This document shows positions 50,301 to 63,305 of a stretch of 64,000 bases of DNA, one piece after another. The DNA is from Strigops habroptila (lineage: Eukaryota > Chordata > Aves > Psittaciformes > Psittacidae). The translations under genes and the position numbers were made by a program. Each line of letters starts with the position of its first letter. Within the stretch, counting starts at the first letter, position 1. Where the stretch lies: positions 30,854,705 to 30,918,704 of the forward strand of contig NC_044279.2 of assembly GCF_004027225.2 (NCBI RefSeq), read 5' to 3'. The notes below the pieces were generated by a model, which saw only the letters and a program-made list of their open reading frames with translations, made no database searches and was not told the DNA's origin.

Positions 50301-53263
50301 TTCTGGAGATACTTGCTGGCAGTTTTTGTGTCCCCTTTGTTTGCTCCTCATGAATTTCAGCAACAATAGGAAAGTACTGTCTTGTGCTGCATCAACACAA
50401 ACACATTTTTGGGTCCATTTATATTTAAGTTCTTTTTTAATAGAAATTCTGTAGCAGGACACTTTTACCTCTGGAGAATATGAAAGGAGAAAATTCTAAA
50501 TTTAATTGTCTGGAAATAGTCAAATTATCTGAGTTGAACGAAATCAGTAGCAAAAGTAGATCTGGTTTTACTGCGTTTTCTAACTTTTCCTTCTTGCTTT
50601 TCTCTAAATCTTTAAACAAAACAATTGAAACCCCACTGATTCTTATTTTTTCTAAGCAACTCTTCTGAATGCTGATTTGTCTGTTTGAGAAGTTCAGAAA
50701 TAAATTTTGAGGTGCTGAAGGATTCAGCAAACTTGTAGGAGTTCTATTTCCTCTCAGCTTAACTGACCGATTTTAGAGCTCTACTTTATGTAATTCCCCT
50801 CAAAGCTGCACTGTCTCATATTAGTACAGCAGTGTATTTATGGTAAAAATGTAATCAAGTAAAGCTTGTCGTACATTTCTAGCCATGTCCTAGAAACTTG
50901 CTTGGAATTTCCTTAAAGAACCTCAGCTGAACTGAAAAGACTTTAAAAACTGAGTTCGTAGAAGTTGACTTCTCCTACAGATAAGAGATGTTCTTTGTGG
51001 TTAGCAGGTACAGCTATGCCGTTTCTTCTGTTTCCTTGCTTATTTGCTTTACACTAATAATTGAGCAGCATTCATCTAAGTAACTAATCCCATTGCCATG
51101 TTTCTGCAGGATGTACTCAAAAGAGGTACTAGTGTTGTGGCATTGCTAACAACTGAGCTCTTGCTCCTGGTGGAGAAGCTCACCATCCCACACTGAATAC
51201 TGGTCCATGGAACTAGGGAGCTTTGACTGCACAGCAGTAACCATCCAAAAAGCCCTGGGCACCCATGTCTCAGCTCTGTGCTTTGCGTCACCGCATGCCA
51301 ATTGCTTACAAAAGATACATCTGAAATGCAGCCTCTTGTCTGGATTTAGGCTCTCTCCACAGAGCTGTGTTTAGGTGTGAAGGCTCCTTGAGGAGTCCTG
51401 GAAGATTGTGCCATGGGGATTTGGGTCTGGGGACATGTACGCTGCTTAAAACAACCAGTGCTGGCCACCTGGATGGATGGTGTCTGTTGAGAAGACACCC
51501 ATGCATACAACTAGACATCTAAGGGAGTCGTCATCTGATTTTCTAGAAACCTAAACCTGTTAGCAGGATTTCTGGGATTGTTCTTTTAAACATGACACCT
51601 GAATTATATGCTAAGTACCTACATGGTATTTTGGATCTCACACCAACTACCTTTGATAAAACACTTAATTTTTTTTTCTGAAAAAATTCAAGAAAATGTG
51701 AAGTGTTGCCATGGACTTCAGAAGGGCGAGGCTTTCATTTTCTGTCCTTGTTTACTGTCTTGTGAAAGACGTATAGGTCCTGCACATACCTCAAGAGGAA
51801 AGATAAAGAAAGAGTCCCGAGATAAGAAAGCAGACAATAGTATGTGAGATAAAAATTCAGGGAGATGGGTACAACAAAGGCAGCTATAAAAAGACATACC
51901 GAGATTATATCAATAATCTGCAGGGATATGCAATGCCATGAAAAAAATAATAATAAAAAAGAAGTGGTTGAGGTACTGAATAGCACGATTTCTCTGTCAG
52001 TTTGCTGTTTCTTGCATCTTGAATTTAACAATGGGGATTAAGGATTCTTCTAATGATCAGATTTTTAGACCTTTTTTACAGAGCTATCCTTTCTTGAGGC
52101 TTGCTTCCTGATGTGATTTGGTATGGATATAATCCTCAGGCCTAAGGCAAAACATATCTTTATGTAGAGTCTTATGCATCAGTGATGTGATGAAGCCAAT
52201 TTTGCTACCTTGAGCATTCACAGAATAACTGCCAAAGAAGCATATTTTAGGTGTTCAGTAGTTTTCTTTTGTGGTTCATTGAAGGGGATGGACATTAAAA
52301 TGTCAGCCAAACACTCTGCCAAGTGTATGTTAAGGGTCAGCTGACAGTAGATACTTCACAAGTTTTCTTTCAAGAGCTAAGAGCTTACTGGAGACAGGTA
52401 CAGCAGGGCTTGGTGATAACTAGCAGTTCTTCCACCCCTAGGGATTTGGTGAGGTCTCATAAAAATGATTAACAAAAAAAGAAGCTGAAAAGTGCTTGGA
52501 TATTTGGCTTTAAGGCTGTTTAACTTCAGTTTGTTTGACCTGTTATTTTAAAGGATATGAGCTGTTTGTAGAAGTACCTGGTTTTTTGTCTACCCCGTAA
52601 CTTTGAACCCACTGGCTGATTTCACCCACAAAGGCTTTTCTCATCTTGTAGGTTCAAGCAAAGTTTTGGTGATAGTGTTAGGCAGATTTTTTCTTTCCAA
52701 GTGCAAGTGGATTTCCTAGTTTGCAAACATTGCCTCAAAACATGAAAGAATTTAAAAATCTGGATGCAGATTATTCTTTATACACTTACTTTGTGTTTCT
52801 CAGTGGTATCAGTGAAGATAAGATAGTTACTTGCTATTTTGTGTGTAATAAGCTTGTCATTTCTTTTGCTTTCCTCAATAATTGTAACAAAAATGTCTGT
52901 TAAGTAAGGATATTAGATCAGTAACTGTTCAAATGTTATCTATATTTTTTTTATACTCAAGTATTTCACAAATACTTTTATGCCAGGGACTGAACTTAGA
53001 AATGTAATTGTGGTGCCTTTATGTAACACACTGCAAACTCTCACAGTTTTTTGTATTTTAGTTTGAAATAGTGGTGTGGATGGGCAGAAGACAGTATGGA
53101 TATTTGGCCATTTTCACATAACAGGGTGATGGAAACTTGCATGATCCCCGTTGTTGCAGGTTTTTATTGTTTCATTTTGAGGAAGTTAGGAAACTCTACA
53201 TATCCTTTTTCTCTCAGGTGATAAAAATAATTCATTCCTTTTCCTCCAGGATGAAGGTTGGGG

Positions 53264-53284
53264 TTTTTGTTTTGTTTTGTTTTT
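53264..53284. repeat. (GTTTT)n simple repeat
   Basis: GTTTTGTTTTG-type units on the plus strand, following GGTTGGGG. Confidence 0.85.
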
Positions 53285-56200
53285 AACCAAGAGAAGCAAA
53301 CCCCAATAATCAGCAAAGTGAAGCAAAACAAGCATTCATTTTCCTTTGTTTTGTGGTCTGATTGTGTACAATAGCAGTTTATTCCCTGGAGGTTTTGGCC
53401 ATGAAGTTTGATCTCTGAAACAATATAGGCATGGTGGAATAAGTAATCTTACAAACTACCACATCATATATAGAATTCCCATGTTTTATGTTTATTAATG
53501 TCAAAATTGAACCTGAGAGGACTCAATTTGGAAAAGTCTACAAATGTCTTTAATTTGTATAAATACAACTTAGGTTTTGTAGTCTTCACCCAGATGGAGA
53601 TTTTTTTCTGGTTTGTTTCATACCTCTTAGTATTTTGGGGGGTAGTTGTTTGGGGTTTTTTTCCTAGCTCCTGGAATTACACTGATTTGAAAAAAACCCT
53701 TTTCATTAAAAGTAGCCTCACGATCAGTGTGAAAAGTTTGAAAATATCAATCAGGTTTAGTTTACAGTTAAGGAAATTTGAAAGGAATTGGAGTAAACTT
53801 GAAAGATAATGTTTAGAAACATTAATTCTTGAGGGTTTAGTATTCTTCTTATGTCTAGGGTAGGCATCATTGCATGAGGCTGAGACCCACCCATCTGGAG
53901 TTAGCAGATGTGCATGGCCCTAAGGAGAGAGAAAAGGTTTAGCCTGTGATTTCGGAGTTTGTCCACAGACATCAGTGCCAAAAAGAGCCAGCCCTGGCTG
54001 CGTCAGCACGTCATGGCACGCTTGAGACCCTGGCTGGATTCTGGGTAGGATTGCAGGTTCTGCCCCTACACCTGTAGACATGCCTTCAGGGTCCTGCTTG
54101 CAAGTGTCAGTGCAGCTTCTGTGTCCATGTGCAGCAAACTGGTGAGGCTCCTGGGAAAGAACCATAAGCTTACTAGGTGTTCAGTTTCTCTCTGATGTCA
54201 GAAAGATAATGAACTGCAATGCCAGGACCCATGTCCTGAGGACCAAGAGGAGCATGGGAATGGGTGAACTTTGCTAAATCCTTATGAGGACTGAGCAGCT
54301 GAAATACTCAGAGAAAAGGATTATCTTTGGTTACGTGTGGTATAACAAAACAGTTGACTGACCCATTTAATATGTTTGATTGTATTTATAATGTGCTTTT
54401 TTGCATATTATACTGATGGATTTGCAGGGAAAGCTGCTCAGGGAATAATCATTATTCAGGCCTTTGACTTCCTCATGGCTAGAGTGTGAAATACTCGGAT
54501 TATTCATGATATACATGAGCATATGAACTGTCAGCTCAAAACAAGTCTTAATGGCAAGAGAAGATGGAAGAAGGGGTGAATTATTAGTTGAAGTTCAGCA
54601 TTTGGAATGCTTTCTCAGAGGTCAGGATTACTAAAAGTGGGGGTGGCATCTCTCATTGCAATATGGTTTTATGCATTTTCTTTAATTTAATTTGTCACGT
54701 ACCCTACTATTACAGTAAGGAAAGACACAGACCCGTAAGTTTATAAATGGGGAATTCCAGGTGTGTGTGGTGTCTACATTGTTTTTAACTAAGGAATATA
54801 ATTCCCTCAAAATCAAAATCCTTCATAGAAAACATAAATATTTCATCAAAACATGGTCTTAGACGAAAAACACGGGAAAGAAATTTCCAGAAATGTCTGA
54901 ATATTATTTGTGTATCACCATAGTATGATATTTAGGTTGATTAACTTTTGAAACATACTCAATAGTTTTTTAAATGGTGTGTTACTTCATATATTGTGAA
55001 ATTTGGAAGCCAAAAATGAGTCAAGTGTTCTTTTATCTTAAAATATTTTGCTCTTTCCAGAGTTGTGTGTACCGTTTGTGAAATCTCAAACCCTCTCCTG
55101 ATGTGGAATTTCCACTCTCTATGAATTTCCCATTCTGAGATACATGGGTAACTCCTCCTAAGTATAATCTTCTTTACCAGCATATGCTTCTTGTAGAGAT
55201 TTTGTCAGAGAGCAATCTCATAACTTGTGGGAGAGAGGGAAAGTATATATATAGTATACAACATAATATATATGTTTATGTAAACAGCTTCCAACTTTGT
55301 GCTTGTTAGAAAAAGAATACATCACCTTTACAGTATGTGTTGTGATACCAGAGAGAGACATTGCCCTGTTTAAGAGAATTTGCCAAAAGCTGGCTTTTTG
55401 CTTTCTGGATATCTCATGCCACTGGTTGGGTGGCTGTGGCATATCAAGGTGTAGGGCATTTAGCATGGCAGCGGGACTTGGAGGTCTGGCTCTAGTTCCT
55501 TCTGTTGTGGGTATATTTTAAGAGGTCATGGTTTCTCTTTTCCTTTTCTGGTATAAAGTTCTGTATTATTTAAAGCTTTAAAGATTAACTGTAGAGATCT
55601 CAGCAAATAGCTAATGAAGAAACTGGAATAGTATTGTCTGATAATGATGATGGTGATAACAATAAACATCGTAAAATGCTAGATCGATCCACTTAGCAAT
55701 TACTGGTAAAGTTATAACACAAGTGGATCATTACAGTAGAGCGTAGACCTGCCTGCGTTTCCTAACAGCTCTGGGGTCACATGCTTCCTCAAGTCCAGAA
55801 AAGGTTTGGTTCAGTTTGTTAGATTACTGTTTTTACCTTCGCTATACGCTAAAGGTCGGTTTTGACAGGAATTTTCTTTGCAATTTCCTCAGAACCTTTT
55901 CTCTGATAACTAATGGGACATGTTGCTTTTTAATTCATATATTTTATTGTATTGTGCAAATTAGAGACTTTTTAGTATGGAATAATTCTAAATACTAATT
56001 TATTGGTATTGCTTTCTTCAGGTCATAATAAAAATGGGGGATTTTTGCTACTTGTTCATCGGTAGTTAAGTCCTGTTGCTGTCAATAAGTTCAGCATAGG
56101 TATAAAGTCTCCTCAGTCATTTGAGCATAATATATTTCAAATCTCAGGTGTGAATATTACTAAACCATTTAAAACCTTCTCAATTAAGTAGTTTTAAGTT

Positions 56201-59200
56201 CTCAATACAGGAGATTGTTCCCATTTGTCTCCAAATGACCGCTTTCTCCCCAGATTTACGTATTTCCTTGAATTAAAAATTTCATTTGGTCATGTTCAGT
56301 AGGAGAACGTCTTTGAAATTCTGACCTGTGGGAACATGATGAATAGTGACAGGAGAAGGATTTTTCCCAGTGAGAATACCAAATCATGTAGCTCTGTAGT
56401 TTCACTTACTAAATATTGTCCAGCCTCTATTGTTGAACCCTAAGCTGCCAGTGTCACTTTGTCAGGATGTTTTCTGTCCTGTGACTAGTAGCTTCAAATG
56501 TACTCATCCATCTTCTTGTCCCATTACATTTCATGTGACTGATGTTCTGCACCCATTAAAATTGATGGGAAAGAACAAAGAGAAGAAAAATGTGCCCTTC
56601 AACTGATTACGCCTTTGAAAGAGCACATTAGACTCTACTGCTATATTGAGTAAATTGAACAGTTATTTCTGGTTTTAACTATATTACTTAACTTTTATTA
56701 ATCCTTATTAGCAGTAGATCCATTATTTTATTATTTTGGTATTATATTGAGAGCAGTAAGTTTATGTCAGTATTTGCTCCTTTAATCTTGTGACAGTAAG
56801 TGAATATACAGACTCTCTCAGATGTGTCAGCTGCCTCTGGTAATCTTGCCCATGAGGTACTGCTAGCATGCCTGAATACCTTCTCAGGGATGGATGGAGG
56901 TATGTTTGACAAGTCCAGCCCTTTCCTCTGTGGAAGGACTCACAAGCTTTTTATTGGCCACAGCTGTGAGGTGAGAGAGCACTTCTGTGGGATGTCGCAA
57001 GGTTCTGCTTGCTGATAAGTGCTTGCTCACTGTGTGCTGAAATCTTCAGGGCAAGTAAGTGGAGACTAGAAATACAGGAGCCTTTGTAGTATTGGCTTTA
57101 TCTTTATTTCATGCATACAGCTGGATTCCCAAAGTGCTAGTCCAATGTTTCACAGTTAGATGAGGGCCATTAGCCAGCTAACTGGAAAGGATAGATGTCA
57201 TATTCACTGTCAACCAAAGACAAAACACAGAGGAAAATCAAAAGGGAAGGCTCTTGAGTGATCGGTAGATCTGATTATTTATAGTTTATATGACAGCCTT
57301 CTCAATACAGCAGCCAACCATTCATTCCCGTTTGTGCATAGTAATGAGTTTGTCATTTCTTTTGTTTTCAGATCTGGGCTTTGACCATGGGCACTTGCTG
57401 CCCCCAAAATGCAACATACCAGGCCCCTTTAGGCTGCCTGATGTTCTTGTAGAGATTTCAGCAAATGTTGAATGCAGCTGTTCACTTCCCTATTGGTACT
57501 AGTATGCATTAAGCGCATGTAAAATTCAAATATGTTATGGATTTGTAAAATTCTGTGGCGGGATTTTGCGTTTCTTAGACTTTGTCTTGAAGTTAATGCT
57601 GTATCTTGGCAATTCAGGCTTAGTTGCTGCTCTGTCTGAAGTTCCCAAAGTGTGTTTGGCTTGGGGCCTGGGAAGTGCTGCAGAGAGCTCTGAGTCTTGA
57701 TTTCCTACACCATTATCTATAATTATTTGAGATTGCTGATAGGCTTCAAGGCCTGTTTCTTTGTCCAACATTTTTTTTCAAGCTGGAGAGTGTACTGTGA
57801 AGTGGATAATATTCGTATGTTGGCAGTGCATTCACGTGGGTAATTATTTATCCATATTTTAAAGACAATTGTTCACATCTATAATTTGTGAAGAGGAGCT
57901 TGATTAAGACTAAAATAGGCAAATAAGACTTCAAGAACCTTAATTTAGTAATTTCTGTGTGAGCTCTCCTGCTCTCTTTAGTCGCTTGCTTGACCTCCAG
58001 CTGAGAATGGATTCATTATTGTAAAGGAACATTCTTACAGATAATTAACTCCTGAAATGAGTAGAAGTTAGGCAAAAATGCAATGAACCTGAACCTTTAG
58101 CCAGGTCCTACTTCTGCAGGTCAGCTCTGGACTGTTCAAGCACATTGTCACCCTTAATATTAGAGGCACTTGAACAAGTAACCCCACTGTAACCAGGGGC
58201 AGGGATATATTGCTACTCTTTTGCTGTGTGCTAAAATGACTTGGGGGAAAAGGCACTGGTGGCAGAAGGCACCAGGACAAAAGTATGCAAGAGAGAGCTG
58301 ATGCTTTGAAATTTGCACCCCTGCAATGGTTATTCTTTCCCATGCATATGTCTTCAGTGGACTATGAAGAAGGTGGGAATTGGGATAGAAAACTTGGCTT
58401 ACCATTCTTGATTGCAGTGACTACAGCAGCTGCTGGAAATAGGTCCCAATGAATAAATTCTGTTGCAAAGAAAACCACTTCTTAGCACACTATTCAGAAA
58501 GGTCATCATTCAAATAATAGTGCTGTTAATTTCTAGCATGACTTGAGAAGGGATAGATCTGAACCTCCCAACTCCCCAGACCTCAGGAGATTTTTGTTGG
58601 AAGCTACTCTGGGCCCTTGAGTTACAGAATTTCAGAAAAGCTGTTGTTCCCATGTTTCGGATTTGGAAGACATTGATAATTGCCTAGCTTTTTGTTATAG
58701 TGAGGAAAATCTGAATGCAAGAAGAGGAATGAGAAATCTGGATTTCCTTGTATTGCAGAGATACACTGTACAGCACTGACAGAATATTTACTCCTGTCTC
58801 ATTCTTCTAATTTGATTATCTGACTACCATATCAATCTTTGTTCATTGTCAAAACAAAATTATGAAGTATGATAAGTGTTGCTGGTTGTACCTCAGCAAC
58901 AACTGAAAGATGGGAAAGAATGGAAGATTAGAGCTGTTCTAAAAGATTTATTTGCAAGTTGTCCACAACGAAATGTGCCAAGGGTACAAAGTGTTGTGAG
59001 ATGACTCTTCAAGCTATTTCAACCAAAAGGTCTTTTATGGTTTCTGTTTTGCTTCCTGTCTACATACGTATGTTATGGCTGTATTCAGTAGTAGAAAGTA
59101 TTGAATTCTGACTGACTAGCTTTCTTTACATTCCACAGCACATGTATAGTCACTTGAGAAATGCAAATCGAATGGGCATTACTAATATGTACAACAATGC

Positions 59201-60013
59201 GGAGTAAAACTTCACTGTCCACAGTTAAAATACTGCAAATATTGTTCAAGTGGTAGGCTGGGTTTTTCTCTAGTGGATGGTTGTGTCTTTTACCTTGCTA
59301 TTAAAGAAACAAATACAGTGTTGCACCAGGGAAGTTCACCTGGCTTCCTTGTACTGGCATGGTTTTTGTTTCGCCCATGCAAAAGGAAGAGAGGTTTTCC
59401 CTGGACTCTGATGAGCGGGATGTGCCACTACTTGCAGTAATGTCAGGGAGCTCTCAGAGTTTTTCTTATAGGATCTGAGGATGATCCATAAGCAAGCTAG
59501 TCTCATGGTTGCATTTGTAGGATAGGGCTGTTTTGGTCATCGCTTTCCAGGTAGGTAACTTTCAGGTTCTGTAAGTTTCTGTTTGTTATTTCAGGCATCT
59601 GTAAAAGTGTGTTTATGGAAAGCAATATTCAGAATTAAACCTCTCAGTAAGGACATTTCTATACTTTAAGTGCAATGGAGGTTTGCATTTACAGAGGGGA
59701 AAGTAATAGGTTGACATTATGTTGGGCTCAATTGGAGAACAGAGGTCAAATTCATCTCTGGAGAATGAATCATCTTTTCCTAGCATGCTACTGGAAATAC
59801 AAGGTACTATTTGTTTCCTATTCTTAGAAACAGGCCTGTAGTTTTTAATCTATTTAGCATTCACAGAGCACCTGACACACTAAGATCTTTGTTAAGTGCA
59901 TTATAGGCTGTGTAAATAAATTAGGAGGACAATAATGCATTAGGGATAATCCACTGACCAAAATTACAGGGCGGCATTTTTGCTAGGACCCCTGTGAAAG
60001 TAAATTAATGGGA

Positions 60014-60110
60014 AATCATAGAATCATAGAATAGTTAGGGTTGGAAAGGACCATAAGATCATCTAGTTCCAACCCCCCTGCCATCGCACTAAACCAAATA
60101 CTTCGAACTT
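60014..60110 (-). mobile_element. CR1 LINE 3' tail
   Basis: Read on the minus strand this is the end of a CR1 3' UTR. On the plus strand it starts ATCATAGAATCATAGAAT, two copies of the terminal 8-mer ATTCTATG in reverse complement. It continues GGGTTGGAAAGGACC and AAGATCATCTAGTTCC, the standard CR1 end sequence. Homology fades after about 60110. It may be an independent short insertion or the displaced end of the CR1 at 61985-63305. Confidence 0.88.
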
Positions 60111-61984
60111 TTCTGTGAGAAGAGCCCTAATTTATATTTCATTCACAGCTTCTAGAAAATACTATGTGATGCAGATAAAGTCATCAGAACAAGATGATGC
60201 TAAAAATTCATAAATATGTTTACACTTGCAAGTGGCAAATGTTACAGCTTTCAGAGCTGAGAGTATATTCAGGAATATTGTCCATATGCCTCTATTGGCT
60301 GATAAAGTAATGCAGCTTGTGTTACTCTAAATGAACATTCAGAGATTGGAAACTTGCCGTTGTTTGAGAATTTAGACCTTACTCTACAAACTATAAACTT
60401 CTGATTATCCTTTACAAATGTTTTAGCTTCAAGAAGCATTTTCTTAAATTGCAGATACTTGGCTGTTTACACATTTGCAGCTAAAGAGTTGCAGTAGCTT
60501 GGATAGAACGGGCATAACAGGGTTAGATTCTGTTCATTTTTGTGAACTGTTATAAAGAAACCCAAAGTATAGAGATGTGGGTATTTATCTAAGAATATAA
60601 ATAATTTTACAGAGCAGGAGACTTCAATTAAATACTACTTTTTATGCCTTGCTATATGTAACTGATTCATACTGGGGAACTGAGAAAGCAAAGTCCTCCA
60701 TCACCTATATTCAGGAATGTGGAGAGAAAATTCATTAAATTAACATTAGCTTAAGAAAAATGAAACTTCTGAGCCATTACAGTTTACTGTTTACACTGAA
60801 ACAAAAAAAAAAAGAAAAAAATGACCTTTGTGACAGAATATGTGACTTGAACAGGCAGTTCCATATAAAATTGAGAAGTCGCAAATGTCCTCCGCTTGAG
60901 TGATGGTGTGCATGTGATCTTAGTTCTGCTTCATTAGCCCCTAGTGAATGAGTGGTAAATTTTTCCTATTTATACATCTTCTGTCAGGGGATCATAAACA
61001 TAGCCTGACTAGTGCATGTTTTCACTGCAGCCATTTCATTTATATATTTTTTTGCAGCTTTGATGAATAGGTTATATTCCACTTGAATAAATTTTTCTTC
61101 TTTTCAAATATTCAGATAGGTATTAGCAGTGGTTAATTATGCACTCAGTACCTTTTGTAATAGAACTATCTGTCATTATGGCAAGCTTTTATGTTGTATT
61201 TGGGGGATTCAGTCTTCTCAGTAAAATACTGCTTTTGCAGTATGCATGGGAATGATCAATTTTATTTTCTGCTGATTTGATAATTTTCTACTAAAATATA
61301 ATCTTCTGCGCTATGGATTTTGTGGCCAATTGAAAGACTTTTCACTCTGCTAATAGAATATCTAATGCTTCAGCTTTTTACTTTTCATTTCTGTAAGCAT
61401 GCCTTTAGATTTTTCTGCACTATGATACATTTGCATCTCCTTTTAAGGGTAAGAAATGTGCAGCTAGGTTATGTTTTCTGTGTCATTCATTAACTCAGCA
61501 TATCTGGTACATGAACAACATTTCTTTTTTCCTGGATGTTGCACCAGTGGTGACGTTTTTTGTAGAATGTTGGGTAAGCCACTGGACATACTACAAATAT
61601 GATGAATGTTGCATAGGTTGATGGATAGTTTGTTTTACTCGGTCCTTTTTATACATATGCAAATCACATTGCTGGGCTTGGCTAGGTTAAGTTTTGTGTG
61701 ATCCTATACCTCTATGTTTCTGCTTTTCCTGCTTTCATAATTTTTGTCCAGGACTTTCCAAGGCCCTATCGAGAGTTAGATACTTGTCACAACTGAATTT
61801 CAAGCAGTTTCAGCAAATTTCTTAGTGTTCTATAAACCCTTCAGTCTTAAATCCTGTTAAAGGAGCAAACCGAATTGAAGTGGAAAGTGGTTATCTTTGA
61901 GATGCACCCGAGCAAGCTTTCGCAAAATGCTCTGCCAGTCCTATTGCACCACATCAACCTGTAGGATGAAGCATGTTACACCTC
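60111..61984. other. Unique sequence between two CR1 pieces
   Basis: AT-rich DNA with no open frame over 60 codons and no recognisable repeat except an A-run at 60803. It separates a CR1 3' tail from a CR1 body that lacks its tail, both on the minus strand. Confidence 0.6.
60803..60820. repeat. Poly-A run
   Basis: Seventeen A with one G interruption. Confidence 0.9.
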
Positions 61985-63305
61985 CAGCTTCTGGCAAAGA
62001 CTTATTCTCCAGACCCTTCACCAGCTTCATTGCCCTTTTCTGGATGCGCTCCAGCACCTCAATGTCTTTTTTGTGGTGAGGGGCCCAGAACTGAACACAG
62101 GATTCGAGGTGCAGTCTCATCAGTGCCCAGTACAGGGGGCTGATCACTGCCCTGGCCCTGCTGGCCACACTATCGCTGATACAGCCCAGGATGCTGTTGG
62201 CCGCCTTGGCTGCCTGGGCACAAGCTCGCTCATGTTCAGCAGCTGACAGCACCCCTGGGTCCTTTTCCACTGAGCAGCTTTCCAGCCACTCTTCCCCAGG
62301 TTTGTAGTGTCGCATGGGGTTGTTATGGCCCAAATGCAGGACCTGGCACTTTCCCTTGTTGAACTTCATACAGTCAGCCTCAGCCCATCGACCCAGCCTG
62401 TTCAGATCCCCCCTGAAGAGCCTTCCCACCCTCAGGCAGATCAGCACTCCCAGCCAACTTGGTGTCGTCAGCAAACTTACTGCAGGTGCACTCAATTCCC
62501 TCATCCAGATCGTCAGTGAAGATATTAAACAGAACTGGCCCCAGTACTGAGCCCTGGGGGATACCACCGGTGACCAGCCGTTTAACTCCATTCACCACCA
62601 CTCTTTGGTCCTGGCCTTCCAGCCAGGGTTTACCCAGCAAAGAGTACACCCATCCAAACTGTGAGCAGCCAGTTTCTCCAGGAGAATGCTGTGGGAAACA
62701 GTGTCAAAGTCTCTGCTAAAGTCTAGGTAGACAACATCTGCTGCCTTTCCCTCATCCACTAAGCAGGTCACCTTGTCATAGAAGGAGATCAGGTCAGTCA
62801 AGCAGGACCTGCTGTTCATAAACCCATGCTGACTGGGCCTGATCACCTGATTGTCGTACATGCTGCATTATGGCACTCAGGATGATCTGTTCCATAACCT
62901 TCTCCAGCACCAAGGTCAGGCTGACAGGCCTGTGGATCCCTAGATCCTCCTTCCAGCCTTTCTTGCAGATGGAGTCACATTTGCAACTTCCTGTCAACTG
63001 GACCTCCCAGGTTAGCCAGGACTGCTGATAAATGATGGAAAGTGGCTAGGTGAGCACTTCCACCAGCTCCCTCATTAACCTTGGGTGGATCCCATCCGGC
63101 CCCATGGACTTGTGTATGTCTTGGTGATGTAGCAGGTTGCTGACCATTTCCCCTTGGATTATGGGGGCTTCATTCAGCTCCCCATCCCTGTCTTCCAGCT
63201 TAGGGGGCTGAGTACCTGGAGAACAACTGGTCTTACTATTACGAACTGAGGCAAAGAAGGCATTAAGTACCTCAGCCTTTTCCTCAGCGTTTGTCACTAT
63301 GTTAC
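61985..63305 (-). mobile_element. CR1 LINE fragment, both ends missing
   Basis: Minus-strand reading frames give the ordered blocks of the CR1 ORF2 reverse transcriptase. The 5' part of ORF2 (endonuclease) is absent, as in most bird CR1 copies, which truncate at the 5' end. The 3' end is also absent: homology stops near 62000 at a residue run ENKSL, before the ORF2 tail, the 3' UTR and the terminal ATTCTATG repeat. A retrotransposed copy should keep its 3' end, so the 3' side has been lost or displaced. A CR1 3' tail in the same orientation lies 1.9 kb away at 60014-60110. The copy is old and inactive. Confidence 0.9.
61990..63297 (-). pseudogene. Broken CR1 ORF2 reverse transcriptase
   Basis: In family terms this is the polymerase that copies CR1 RNA at a nicked chromosomal target. 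Blocks in order on the minus strand are: an N-terminal block with EKAEVLNAFFASV and MGPDGIHPRLM (63046-63297); HRPVSLTLVLEKVMEQII (within 62794-62997); motif A with LDFSRDFD (its two Asp codons at 62721-62723 and 62703-62705); the [16 protein letters not shown] block; the catalytic FADD at 62464-62475; and a thumb-like block with MKFNKGKCQVLHLG and ILGCI (61990-62450). An in-frame stop at 63046 and frame changes near 62840, 62640 and 62440 break it, so it cannot encode a functional enzyme. The catalytic aspartates themselves remain. Codon use and decay fit an old, neutrally drifting insertion. Confidence 0.88.

Larger units (their letters stand above)
46023..60013. other. Intron downstream of the PDZRN alternative exon
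   Basis: After the candidate enhancer (46900-47310) the sequence is AT-rich and unique, with small AT microsatellites near 55240-55275 and the GTTTT repeat at 53264. No second exon, antisense gene or RNA gene is recognisable. The longest frames (about 100 codons, for example 53498-53809) lack domain features. Confidence 0.6.

Noticed and set aside
61897..62719. Plus-strand frames at 61897-62079, 62307-62519, 62314-62550 and 62459-62719
   Set aside because: Antisense shadows of the CR1 reverse transcriptase.
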